The notes under the pieces are model-generated. The model did not search any database. It had not been told where the DNA came from and saw nothing but the letters and a program-made list of their open reading frames with translations. Positions 38,020 to 49,400 of a DNA stretch of 64,000 nucleotides are shown piece by piece (the first letter of the stretch is position 1; each line of letters starts with the position of its first letter). The stretch is from Apoderus coryli (lineage: Eukaryota; Arthropoda; Insecta; Coleoptera; Attelabidae), in contig OU452211.1 in the NCBI GenBank assembly GCA_911728435.2, positions 2,666,001-2,730,000 on the forward strand. The letters are read 5' to 3'. The translations under genes and the position numbers were made by a program.

Positions 38020-38945
38020 ATGAATGGTTATTCAGTACATAGTAGTTCAGAATCAGAATTAGCAGTAACAAAAGCTCAAAAATAACCACAGACACCTATT
38101 ATATATCAAGTCCTTTTGTAGGTACAAAATTACAAGAACTCTGTGAAATCTATTGGAGAGAATCTCGTACGCAATGAATTTCCACTAATAATTATAAATC
38201 TAAATAACTGCCTAGACACTTCACCGTTCCGCAACCGTGATCTCAGCGATTTTCGTGAGGATTTAAATATACCAGTTCCTGATCCCTTAGTGATTGACAG
38301 TAGTACCGAACTGCCCCGTACTAAAAAAACTAAATACGATGAAAGCTTTTCGCATGATGGGACTAAAGTGATGATTCTCCCTTGTGGATCTGTACCTACG
38401 AACAAGAAATTAGTCGATTTAGTGGAAATTGTTAAACCGTTTGTGAGACATTTGGTGGAGCACTCGAATTTGGTGAGTATCATCAGTTTTTTCCTGCTGC
38501 AAATAACCGCATGCAAGTTTTTTTTTTAGTTAAAAATGTGGATTACCTTCATGATACCGAAAATTGAGGACGGTAACAATTTTGGGGTGTCTGTTCAAGA
38601 GGAGATTTTAAGTGAAATCCTAAATGTTGAATCAGAAGGAGGGCATTTTCTCGATCAGATATCTCGTTACTTCATTGCAAGAGGTTGTAAAAATAACAAC
38701 AGGATCATATTATGCTTATTTCTGTATTTCTTTTAGCCAAGTTAATAACGAAAGTTGCAAAATACCCTCACGTTGACGATTACCGCCAAGCTGTGAACGA
38801 AATTGACGAAAAAGAATATTTGAGCTTATGGCTGATTTTATCGGAAGTTCGAAATAAGTATTGTATTTTACACGACGTTGTGTCGAAAAATTTGGACAAA
38901 ATCAATAAACCACGAGCAAGTAATGCTGCTGAAACTTTGTACTGA
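38020..38945 (+). CDS. Proteasome activator PA28-gamma-like, copy 2
   Basis: Four exons (38020-38064, 38122-38472, 38530-38683, 38737-38945) give 252 residues. The activation segment MWITFMIPKIEDGNNFGVSV and the tail NKPRASNAAETLY are kept, so proteasome activation is likely retained. Intron positions 2 and 3 and their phases equal those of copy 1, which shows tandem gene duplication and not retrocopying. Exon 1 differs: it encodes MNGYSVHSSSESELA and uses a weak donor (GCA/GTAACA) chosen because it restores phase, so the N-terminus is less certain. The homologue insert carries RTKKTKYDE. Divergence between copies is spread over the whole protein. AATAAA overlaps the stop codon (38945-38950). 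Confidence 0.9.
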
Positions 38946-39009
38946 ATAAACCATTCCATTTATGCCAATTAGTTTCATTTTATAAACTTTATTTCCTTCA
39001 TCTATTCGC

Positions 39010-39925
39010 CCTGTATCTAAACCCCCTAGAAAAAATTGGACCCCTGTATCTTAATTTGTTCTAAATATTGTAAATCTAGGCCAAATCTCCATAGGACCCT
39101 TTGAAAAAATTGGACACTTGTATGGTAAAAAATGGTAAATTTAAGCGAGATCTCAAAATGACCCATTCCAAAAAATTGGACCTCTGTATCTTAATTTGTC
39201 GTAAATATGGTAAAATTAAGCGAGATCTCCATATGACACCTTGAAAAAAATTGGACTTCTGTATCTTAATTCATCGTAAAATATGTTAAAATTACGCGAG
39301 ATCTCCAAATGACACCTTGAGGAAATTGGACCCCTGTATCTTAATTCATCGTAAATATGGTAAATCAAAGCGAGATCTCCAATACGAACCTTTGAAAAAA
39401 TTGGACCCCTGTATATTAATTAATCGTAAAATAGAGTCAAATTACGCGAGATCTCCAAATGAACCCTTGAACAAATTGTGCCCATGTTTCTTAATTTATC
39501 GTAAATATGGTAAATTTAAGCGAGATCTCCAAATGACCCCTTGCAAAAAATTGGACCTATCTTAATGTATCGTAAATATGGTAAAATTAAGCGAGATCTC
39601 CAAATAACACCTTGAAAAAATTGGACCCCTGTAGCTTAATTTATGGTCAAATTACGCGAGATCTCCAAATGAACCCTTGAACAAATTGGACCCATGTATC
39701 TTAATTTATCGTAAATATGGTAAATTTAAGAGAGATCTTCAAATGACCCCTGTATCTTAATTTATGGTCAAATTACGCGAGATCTCCAAATGAACTCTTG
39801 AACAAATTGGACCCCTGTATCATAATTTATCGTAAATATGGTCAAATTAGGCGAGATCTCCAAATGAACCCTTGAATAAATTGAACCCCTGTATCTTAAT
39901 TCATCGTAAATATGCCAAATTCGAC
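39010..39925. repeat. Satellite array, about 74-bp units (family shared with 62.5 kb)
   Basis: About 12 diverged tandem units carry the core GCGAGATCTCCAAATGA and TTGGACCCCTGTATC, spaced by AT-rich TTAATTTATCGTAAATATGG. One unit is about 74 bp; some are deleted to shorter forms. The palindrome GAGATCTC recurs in each. The same core words occur in the 90-bp array at 62480-63740. Confidence 0.9.
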
Positions 39926-40019
39926 ATAATCCGCTATGGTAGAAAATCAAAGAAAAAATACAAGTGATAAAATATGTGTAAATCTTTATTTCGACAGATA
40001 AATATTAGTTAATATCAAT

Positions 40020-41092
40020 TTATTGCGTTATTGGCTTTTTAGTCTCTATATTCGGATGCCACGGCATTGGATTGATGTAAGTTACTGAAAGCGATGAACA
40101 TAAACCTGAAAAATCCCACAATCAAATTAACATACATCACTCATCAATACTAGTAACTTCCGAGAAATCTTCTTACTCTTTAATCCTTGATTGGGTGGGA
40201 TTGGTTTTGGTTTGTTCTTCGATGTTCGCAACCATTCCTTATAAGCCCGTTCATTTTCTTCCATGCGTTCCTGCTTTTCCTGATACACTTGTAGTAACGT
40301 TAATTTCTCCTTTATCCTCCTTTCTAAATTATTTAAAAAAACAAAATAAATGCCAGACAGTTATTATTTACTATTAGCTACATTACCTAGTTCTAACTTT
40401 TTCTTATTCCTTAACCATATCTGATACGAAATATCATTCTCAACCTGTCGCTTTTCCTTCGTTGCTTCCAACAACTTTTTCTGCTCAACTTCCTTCTCTT
40501 CCTTCTGCCTCCGCAACTCTTCCTCCCGTTTTTTCTCACACAACCACTTTTTGAAATTCTCCCGTTCCTGTTCCAATACTATTTGACGTTGTCTCTCTTT
40601 TTCTTCTCTCGCAGTTGCTGCCTCAATCGCTTTCTTCTTCCTCTGCAACTCTTTCTTCTCCAACCATTTACGAACAATTTCCTCACGCTCTTTCGGATCA
40701 ATTCTAGATGTTCTTCCATTAATACTATCAGTGTTTAGTGAAGAAAGTGATCCTAAACAAAAATTACTGATGCTCTGTTTAGATTCCACTAGCTTAATCG
40801 TTACCTGACTCTCAGAGTCACTGTTCGATGAATTTGGATTTGAGGAGTTATCTGAAGTTCTATACCCGCTTTCAGGTTCTTCTTGGGGATTACTGGTATA
40901 GAATCTTTCAAATTTTTCTTCTGGAAGATTAATCGGGCTAGTTTTCCGTAACGGCGGCATCTCAATCACCGGTTTCTCTACATAAATGGCCGAATTTATA
41001 AATTTTCTAATAACTCGTCTGTTATTGTTTGCACATTCGTATGTTTCGTGGCCTATTTCTGAAGTTATTCTTTTGCTACGACTGTCTGGCAT
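40020..41092 (-). CDS. CCDC34-like coiled-coil protein
   Basis: Three minus-strand exons (41092-40387, 40323-40177, 40105-40020) join to 312 residues. The N-terminal third is low-complexity and serine/asparagine-rich. From about residue 130 a long charged coiled coil follows (REEIVRKWLEKKELQRKKK, then ENFKKWLCEKKREEELRRQK, then ISYQIWLRNKKKLE), with a repeated W-L-x-K-K pattern. The C-terminus reads AYKEWLRTSKNKPKPIPPNQ and YINPMPWHPN, which resembles the conserved end of CCDC34, a protein linked to cilia and sperm flagella in vertebrates. Assignment rests on these motifs; function in insects is inferred. Confidence 0.75.
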
Positions 41093-41266
41093 TTATTTGT
41101 GTAAGGGGCTTTGAAAAATCCTGTATATGTTTTCAAATAAAACTCTTAAAATAAGAAAAAATATACATAAAAAACAAAATGATCACTGTGAAAATTGGCG
41201 TTTAGCGACTGACAATTCAATGACAAGTTTATTTTTTTATTATAGCGGGTATTTGAAGCCTAAAGC

Positions 41267-42656
41267 ACAGCATTCCGACTCCACATTGGCACTTTGAAAT
41301 AAACTGTGACGTATGACGCCGCCATTTTGGGTTACAAGTCAGGTCCTGACTAAGAATAATTATAGTTTTCGGTTTCTAACCACAGTACTGTATTTTCATT
41401 TTTGTAAAAATATTTAAGCACATAATAATGTCGCTGTCAATTTCAGAAATATTTGTGGTGTGTCATAGTGATTGAAAACAGCCTTGAGTGGTGGTATCAG
41501 TTAAATGTTGACATGATTGGGTGATTTTTAATAATAATAATAATAAGCACAACAATAATACAGAGTTTATTAGTAAAAAAGACATTTTTATAAAAGTTGA
41601 AGCAGTGCTTCCTAACTTAACCTAAACGTAACTTATATTTTAGCTTAAACCTATCTGAAAATAGTTTTACATCGCTGGCCAAATTAAGTAGGTTTACAAA
41701 TTAATTTGTTCTATTACGTGTCAGACAGCGCTCTTAAAGGAAAACCCCTGTAAGCTTTTTATATTCTCCGGTAGACCGTTGTAATATTTTGAAACCGTAT
41801 AGGAAAATGACCGCTCAAAGATTGATGTTGAGTCTAGCGGTGGCGTAATGACAGTTTTATAAAAAATATCCCCGGAACTTCAATCTTTCATATAAGTATT
41901 CCGCCTATTTCCATCTGATGATTTTTAGTAATCAAAATTAGTGAATGAAAATCCGAGTTGTTTCATTCTTAACCAGCCGATTTCCTTAATCTTATTGCTA
42001 GCCTTTTTCACCCCTACGAATTCCACATACAAGCCGTGTGCCTGAATTCTGCATCAACTGAAACCTGTTCTCAGCAATTTTAGTCAAACAAGGGCCATAT
42101 ATATGTTGTCAATAATATAACCCCTAGCTGATTGCGTTATCATGCTATCTCGCCACGAGACAACTTGTGTTTATGTTTTACTTTCATTTAGTTTAAAAAC
42201 ATATTAGATACTGCCATTTCGTAATGTAAATTTAACGGTTATACAAATAGTTGTTATAAACGTAAAATTCATCTTTATTTTTACTTATTACTCACCTAAC
42301 AGCATCTGTGGAGAAGCGAAAAAAATGTTTAGAGCAAGTGTACCGCTTATTGGGACAACATTTTGCAGCACACACATGTCCTCCCTGATTGTTCATTGTA
42401 TTAATCATAAGATACGTTAATAAAAATAAAATCCATTTAATTCTCACGAACACTATACCAAAAACACAGAATTAGATTACAAACACAATATTTATTTATC
42501 TCGTACACGCCGACAATGAACTATATATTGAACACAGGAGTGAACGGTATCTATCTACGTCAATGCGATGATTGTGACGTTTTAACCCAAAATGGCGGCA
42601 TGCGCAGGACGGCTCGCAAGCGGAAAGTCAGAATACTGTATTATTTATTATACTGT
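41267..42656. mobile_element. Non-autonomous DNA transposon with 9-bp target-site duplication
   Basis: Exact 9-bp direct repeats GCCTAAAGC flank it (41258-41266 and 42657-42665). The termini are inverted: ACAGCATTCCGACT at the left and the complement ACAGTATTCTGACT near the right, where an extra 17-bp tip (ACAGTATAATAAATAAT) seems to repeat the end. Farther in, GCCGCCATTTTGGGTT at the left matches its complement at the right. No transposase frame is present. A 9-bp duplication suggests the Mutator group, but the superfamily is not settled. Confidence 0.75.
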
Positions 42657-42665
42657 GCCTAAAGC

Positions 42666-43900
42666 TCCCTAGAAGACAAACAGCATTATCCTATAATTTA
42701 GTAACTTTTATTAAACGGTTATTGGTGATAAAATTTAAGTTAGTGTTCTTAGCTGAATAAGTCTCCAGTTTCCATTATCATAGCCGAGGTATTTTATTGT
42801 ACAAGATCTTGAGCCATAACCATTAAAACACTTATCAGATTAACTACTTTATGCATGATCTGGAAAATAAGATGAAATCTGTGAGCTCCAAATTTCCTCA
42901 GTCATCTTTCACACCCTGTATCTTTGTAAAAAAGGACTTTTCGAAAAATTACAATTTAGGTTTTCGACGTCTCCAAATTTTGACCACCTATTTTAGAAAC
43001 ACCTTGTATAATAATTGGGTCCCTGTATAGCCTGTATCGAATCTACAAAGTTGATCCGATTTTTTTTTATTTTGACTCAACATTACCTACCCAAAAATAC
43101 GTTTTGTAACTCAAGTCGAATATCCCAAATCCATTCAGCGGGACCACGTCAACATTCGAGGCAAATATTACAAACATTTTCCTATTAATTAAATCAAATG
43201 TGTACCAGGGCGTCTTAAAAAGTACGTCATGTAGTTCTTGAGCCTATAATGATAAATTAACTATTGACTAAAAAAAAAATTAATTCTATAAAAAATAAAT
43301 ATTACACAATGGATGTAATGTTCACCATAATGAGTGTAAGTAAGCGTAATAAACACACTTGCATATATTTCCAAAAACACTGCTGTTAAATCCATTACAC
43401 CTAGATACTGAAAAATTAAAAAAATATATACACAGTGGCCCTAGCAAAAACTATGAACTAGATTTGGTTTCGTGTCCTGCCGACTCAAATTGTAGAAATT
43501 AATTTGATGGGAAATCAGGGACTATAGCTTGGCTATCCTCAATAAGAAAACGGTAGAAGGACAGTTTTTAATAAAATTGGGACTTGGATGACGCGAAAAT
43601 AAAATAGGAACTCAGGAGGTAACCCTGTATAATACGAGTATAAGGAAAAAAAAAATCTCAGTCCTCCTCCTTTATAAAGAATTGGGAAGGTACAATGCAA
43701 TATCTCATAATCTAGGCGCGAGATGTCATGCGACTTCACGGATGAACTTGGATCTCATTTCTCCTATTTACGGAGTAACTTTTTAAGACACTGCATCAAC
43801 TGGCGGCTTTGGCAAAGGCTTGGAAATGCGTTGTTATTTATAGTTTTGATAGAATATAACCTATAAAATGTGTCATGAATAACTTACTTTCATAGGCGTT
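42666..43900. other. AT-rich DNA with a short inverted-repeat element (about 43205-43793)
   Basis: CAGGGCGTCTTAAAAAGTAC at 43207 and the complement of AGTAACTTTTTAAGACACTG at 43775-43793 form opposed ends sharing GTCTTAAAAAGT. This suggests a 0.6-kb MITE of the mariner-like kind. Nothing coding was seen. Confidence 0.5.
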
Positions 43901-46150
43901 CGTAAATAGTGGAAATGGGGTCAAAACATAAAAAATATATATTTCGTAAACTTATTCGAAATATGGAATAATTTTTCATAGTTGTGATACAATATAAGCT
44001 AAAAAATATTCCATAAAAGAATTGGTTCACACAGGCGTTCGAAAATAGTTTAAAAAAAGAGTCAAAAACGAAATAAAAATGTTTCTCAAATATACCAGAA
44101 AAATTGGCTAATTACATATAGCTTTGATATAAGATAACCTAAAAAATGCAGCATAAAATTTTTATTTACATAGGCGTTCGTAAATAGTAGAAAAAGAGGT
44201 AAAATAAAAAAAAATTAAAATGTAAAAATTTTTATATTTAACTAGATGAATTGGTGTTAAAAAAACACGACAAAAATTAATGTACCATAGGCGTCCGTGA
44301 AAATTCTATAAAAGGGTCAGAAAAAAATTGTATCCGTGATAACTCAAAAACCACTTAACGGATTTTAACCACATTTGGTACGAAAATTCTACAGGTTCTA
44401 CATTTTATAGGTGGTGATTAACATTGAGCGTAGGCAAGGGGTTTAAAAGAGGGTTCAAAAATTTAAAAAATCATAGTTCTTAAACTTATCCGAAATATTG
44501 AATAATTTTTTATAGTTGTGATAGAATATAACCTAAAAAATGTTACATAAAAGAATTAGTTAACACAGGCGTTCGAAAATAGTCTTAAAAAAGGGTCAAA
44601 AACGAAAAAAAAAATGTTTCCCAAATATACCAGAAAAATTGGCTAATTATATATAGCTTTCATATAAGATAACCTAAAAAATGCAGCATAAAATTTTTAT
44701 TTACATAGGCGTTCGTAAATAGTAAAAAAAGGGGTAAAATAAAAAAAAATTAAAATGTAAAAAATTTTATATTTAACTAGTTGAATTGGTGTTAAAAATA
44801 CACGACAAAAATTAATGTTCCATAGGCGTCCGTGAAAATTCTATAAAAGAGTCAGAAAAAATTTGTATCCGTGAAAACTCAAAATCCACTTAACGGATAA
44901 CCTACAACATGCAGCATACCAATTTTGTTTACATAGTAGAAAAGGGGGCAAAATAAATTTTATAATAAAACTAAAAAAAATCAATTAATTTGCGTTCAAG
45001 AACTTGGCCTAGATCTGAAATATAAAATATCTGCGTATAAATAGTGCCTCCAAAGAGAAGAAAAAGGCACAAAACCCGATACTTAAAAAAAAATAGTTGA
45101 TGTCTAAAACAAAACAAAAATTTATTAAATTTAGATAAATGACAAAAAGGTCATAAAATTATTACTTTTACACTTAAATATGGAGAGCTATTCGTGCCTC
45201 GAGGGCAACAGTTTATTTAGTTTTATTATAAAATTTATTTTGCCCCCTTTTCTACTATTTACGAACGCCTATGTAACCAAATTGTTATGCTGCATGTTGC
45301 AGGTCATCCGTTAAGTGGTTTTTGAGTTATCACGAATACAAATTTTTTCTGACCCTTTTATAGAATTTTCACGAACGCCTATGGTACATTAATTTTTGTC
45401 GTGTATTTTTAACACCAATTCATCTAGTTAAATATAAAAATTTTTACATTATATTTTTTTTTATTTTACCCCTTTTTCTACTATTTACGACGCCTATGTA
45501 AATAAAAATTTTATGCTGCATTTTTTAGGTTCTCTTATATCAAAGCTATATATAATTAGCCAATTTTTCTGGCATATTTGAGAAACATTTTTTTTTCGTT
45601 TTTGACACTTTTTTTAAACTATTTTCGAACGCCTGTGTGAACCAATTCTTTTATGGAATATTTTTTAGCTTATATTGTATCACAACTATGAAAAATTATT
45701 CCATATTTCGAATAAGTTTAGGAAATATATATTTTTTATGTTTTGACCCGTTTTCCACTATTTACGAACGCCTATGACAGTAAGTTATTCATGACACATT
45801 TTATAGGTTATAGTCTATCAAAACTATAAATAACTAGTTAATATTTCTGCTATTTTTAAGAAATACGTTTTTTTTTAAATCTGTTTTACCCCATTTTACA
45901 CTATTTTCGAACGCCAATGTGGTCTAATATTTTATGTTCAATATCTTAGGTTATATTCAATTAAATGCGTAAAAAATTATGCAGTATTTCGGATAAGTTT
46001 AAGAACTATGAATTTTTTTAATTTTTGAACCCTCTTTTAAACCCTTTGCCTACGCTTAATGTTTCCCAAAATCTAATCAGCTCCTTGCCATGTCCAATAG
46101 TATTTTTGTACCAAATTTGGTTAAAATCTGTTAAGCGGTTTTTGCGTTTT
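43900..46150. repeat. Large palindromic repeat: two arms of tandem monomers around a 240-bp spacer
   Basis: The left arm ends with GGGGGCAAAATAAATTTTAT (to 44976) and the right arm starts with its complement (45217). Both arms consist of diverged monomers of roughly 110-150 bp built round CATAGGCGTTCGTAAATAGT (left) or ACTATTTACGAACGCCTATG (right). The match runs outward past CTTAACGGATTTTAACCACA, giving arms of at least 0.9 kb. The left arm has a partial internal duplication (about 43.9-44.4 versus 44.5-44.9 kb). No coding capacity. Confidence 0.85.
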
Positions 46151-46439
46151 CGTGGATACAGATAGGCAGACAGACATTTTTTTAAAACTACTTATTTATG
46201 TATAAAATGACCATGAACAAGTATTTCCGGTGAAATTAAAAGAAATTTTTTTTTCATGAAACTCTCCATATATACATATATGATATGGAGAGCTAAAAAT
46301 ATTCAAATGCAAAGATTAAATTAAATTAAATTAAATTTAATATTTGCATTGCATTGTGCTGACTTTGCTTTGACGAACGCTGGTGAATCAAGTTGTGTTA
46401 GAAAATTTCATTGATTATTTGTAAAATAAACCTGCAAAA

Positions 46440-49400
46440 ATGGATAATAGTAGTGAAATGATGAGTTTGTGTCGACTGTGTTTAGTTAAGGACAAAGTTA
46501 ATATACCTATATTTGAAGAACAAGGTTCAAAAAAAAGAAAAAAAGGTGATGATCGGCAAATATTCTTTAAAATTAGTTCCTGTCTACCGGTGAAGGTAAG
46601 TTGAGTTCAATTAAAGTATTTTTTTTCAAAGATCTCTCCACGTAGCCTGTTTTTAGATTACATATCGAAACTGACATTTAAAAAATATTTATTAAAAAAT
46701 TTGGTTTAAAGAATCTGGTAACGATAAAGCAGTTAGACTAGTCTAGACATCGGTAGGGCTGTCAAGGTTATTTTTTCTAGATAGTGTTTTGCTTTAAATG
46801 TTTTATTTTACATTTTCACAATTTACACATTGTTTCGTTAAATCTCGTTTCAGGTATCCCAGGATGACAAATTACCCAAAAAAATATGTGATGGCTGTTT
46901 ATACAAATTGGATATGTTCTATGAGTTTTGGAAAACATCTGCAAATGCGGAGAAAACTTTATTGTCTTGGCTAGGGCAAGCTGGTGTTAAAGGTACTGAT
47001 GTACATCAAACGCGTTCAGCTGTAGCCCATGAAATAACAAGCAAACCAATCAACGATAATGAAAGCACATTCGATGATGATGTAAGTTGGATTTTTTTAA
47101 TTGATTTTTTTGGAGGGAAATATTAAGAAATATTTGATATTTTCCAGAATGCTGCTGCTGGTACCTCAACTGCAACACGTACGGCTGCGGCGGCACCTGT
47201 CAGTCCAACAGTGGAGCAACCACTAAAAAGGACCCGTCGTAACGCCGCTGTTAAGGCTCAAAATAAAACAGTGGAGCCACCACTAACAAGGACCCGTCGT
47301 AACGCCGCTGTTAAGGCTCAAAATAAAACAGTGGAGCCACCACTAACAAGGACCCGTCGTAACGCCGCTGTTAAGGCTCAAATTAATCTATCCCCCGGTT
47401 CTGATGAGGACGACGATGATGATGATAATGTGGAACCGATTGCCAAGGTAAGAAGACTTTATTTTATGATTTGGAAATTTTTAAATACGCCTCAAAATTG
47501 AGTTATTTCTAAATTATTAATATTTCAATATGAATGAAAGTGTTGGAATTGCTGAAAACTGTTAGCAGATACAAAGTTCACAAAGATAATTAGCTTTTTT
47601 TAGTTATTTGGGCCTTCGAGCTCTGAGGGCGTTTAAACCTACTCTAATTGCTTTTGTCAGACGTTGTACTTCAGTATATCAGCCTGTGGTTGCTTTTTTG
47701 GGAAGATTTTTTATTATTTTTTTAGTGTATAATGTTAAAAGAAGCTGTGTAAAAGTAATTTTACAAGTCAAGTACCTCACAACATTAGTTTATTCCAAAA
47801 AATTTAATATTTCAAGCTTTTTATTTAAATTTTTTGTTGGCCCTTCGAGCTGCAACCTGGAAAGTATAAGGTACTCTCCTGCAGTTTATTTCAATACTTT
47901 GATTAATATTTCAAGTTTTTTATTAAAATTTTTAGTTGGTCCCTCGAGCTGCAGGAAAGTACCTTACAAAATTAGGTTATTTCAAAACATTTAACATTTC
48001 AAGTTTTTTATTTAATTTTTAGATGGCCCTTCGAGCTGTAGGAAAGGACCTCACAAAATTAGTTTATTCCGAAACATTTAATATTTTAAGTTTTTTATTT
48101 AAATTTTTAGATGCCCCTTCGAGCTGAATTAAAGTACTTTACAAAATCAGTTTATTCCAAAACATTTAATATTTCGAAGTTTTTTATTTAAATTTTTAGT
48201 GGCCCTTCGAGCTGAATTAAAGTACTTTAAATCAGTTTCTTCCAAAACATTTAATATTTCAAGTTTTTTATGTGAATTTTTAGATGGCCCTTCGAGCTGA
48301 ATTAAAGTACTTTACAAAATCAGTTTATTCCTAAACATTTAATATTTCAAGCTTTTTATTTAAATTTTTTGTTGGCCCTTCGAGCTGCAACCTGGAAAGT
48401 ATAAGGTACTCTCCTGCAGTTTATTTCAATACTTTGATTAATATTTCAAGTTTTTTATTAAAATTTTTAGTTGGTCCTTCGAGCTGCAGGAAAGTACCTT
48501 ACAAAATTAGGTTATTTCAAAACATTTAACATTTCAAGTTTTTTATTTAATTTTTAGATGGCCCTTCGAGCTGTAGGAAAGGACCTCACAAAATTAGTTT
48601 ATTCCGAAACATTTAATATTTTAAGTTTTTTATTTAAATTTTTAGATGGCCCTTCGAGGTGAATTAAAGTACTTTACAAAATCAGTTTATTCCAAAACAT
48701 TTAATATTTCGAAGTTTTTTATTTAAATTTTTAGTGGCCCTTCGAGCTGAATTAAAGTACTTTAAATCAGTTTCTTCCAAAACATTTAATATTTCAAGTT
48801 TTTTATGTGAATTTTTAGATGGCCCTTCGAGCTGAATTAAAGTACTTTACAAAATCAGTTTATTCCTAAACATTTAATATTTCAAGCTTTTTATTTAAAT
48901 TTTTTGTTGGCCCTTCGAGCTGCAACCTGGAAAGTATAAGGTACTCTCCTGCAGTTTATTTCAATACTTTGATTAATATTTCAAGTTTTTTATTAAAATT
49001 TTTAGTTGGTCCTTCGAGCTGCAGGAAAGTACCTTACAAAATTAGGTTATTTCAAAACATTTAACATTTCAAGTTTTTTATTTAATTTTTAGATGGCCCT
49101 TCGAGCTGTAGGAAAGGACCTCACAAAATTAGTTTATTCCGAAACATTTAATATTTTAAGTTTTTTATTTAAATTTTTAGATGGCCCTTCGAGCTGAATT
49201 AAAGTACTTTACAAAATCAGTTTATTCCAAAACATTTAATATTTCGAAGTTTTTTATTTAAATTTTTAGTGGCCCTTCGAGCTGAATTAAAGTACTTTAC
49301 AAAATCAGTTTATTTCAAAACATTTAATATTTCAAGTTTTTCATTTAAATTTTTAGTTGGCCCTTCGAGCTGAATTAAAGTACTTTAAATCAGTTTCTTC

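Noticed and set aside
39317..39565. Open frame with repeated LDPCILI motif
   Set aside because: Satellite translation artefact of the 74-bp array; no start context or homologue.
39010..39925. CRISPR-like array
   Set aside because: Units are diverged tandem repeats without distinct spacers, and the DNA is eukaryotic.
47608..47994. Plus-strand frame of 128 codons in ZAD intron 3
   Set aside because: It runs through minisatellite monomers and reads the GGCCCTTCGAGCTG repeat; no conserved domain.
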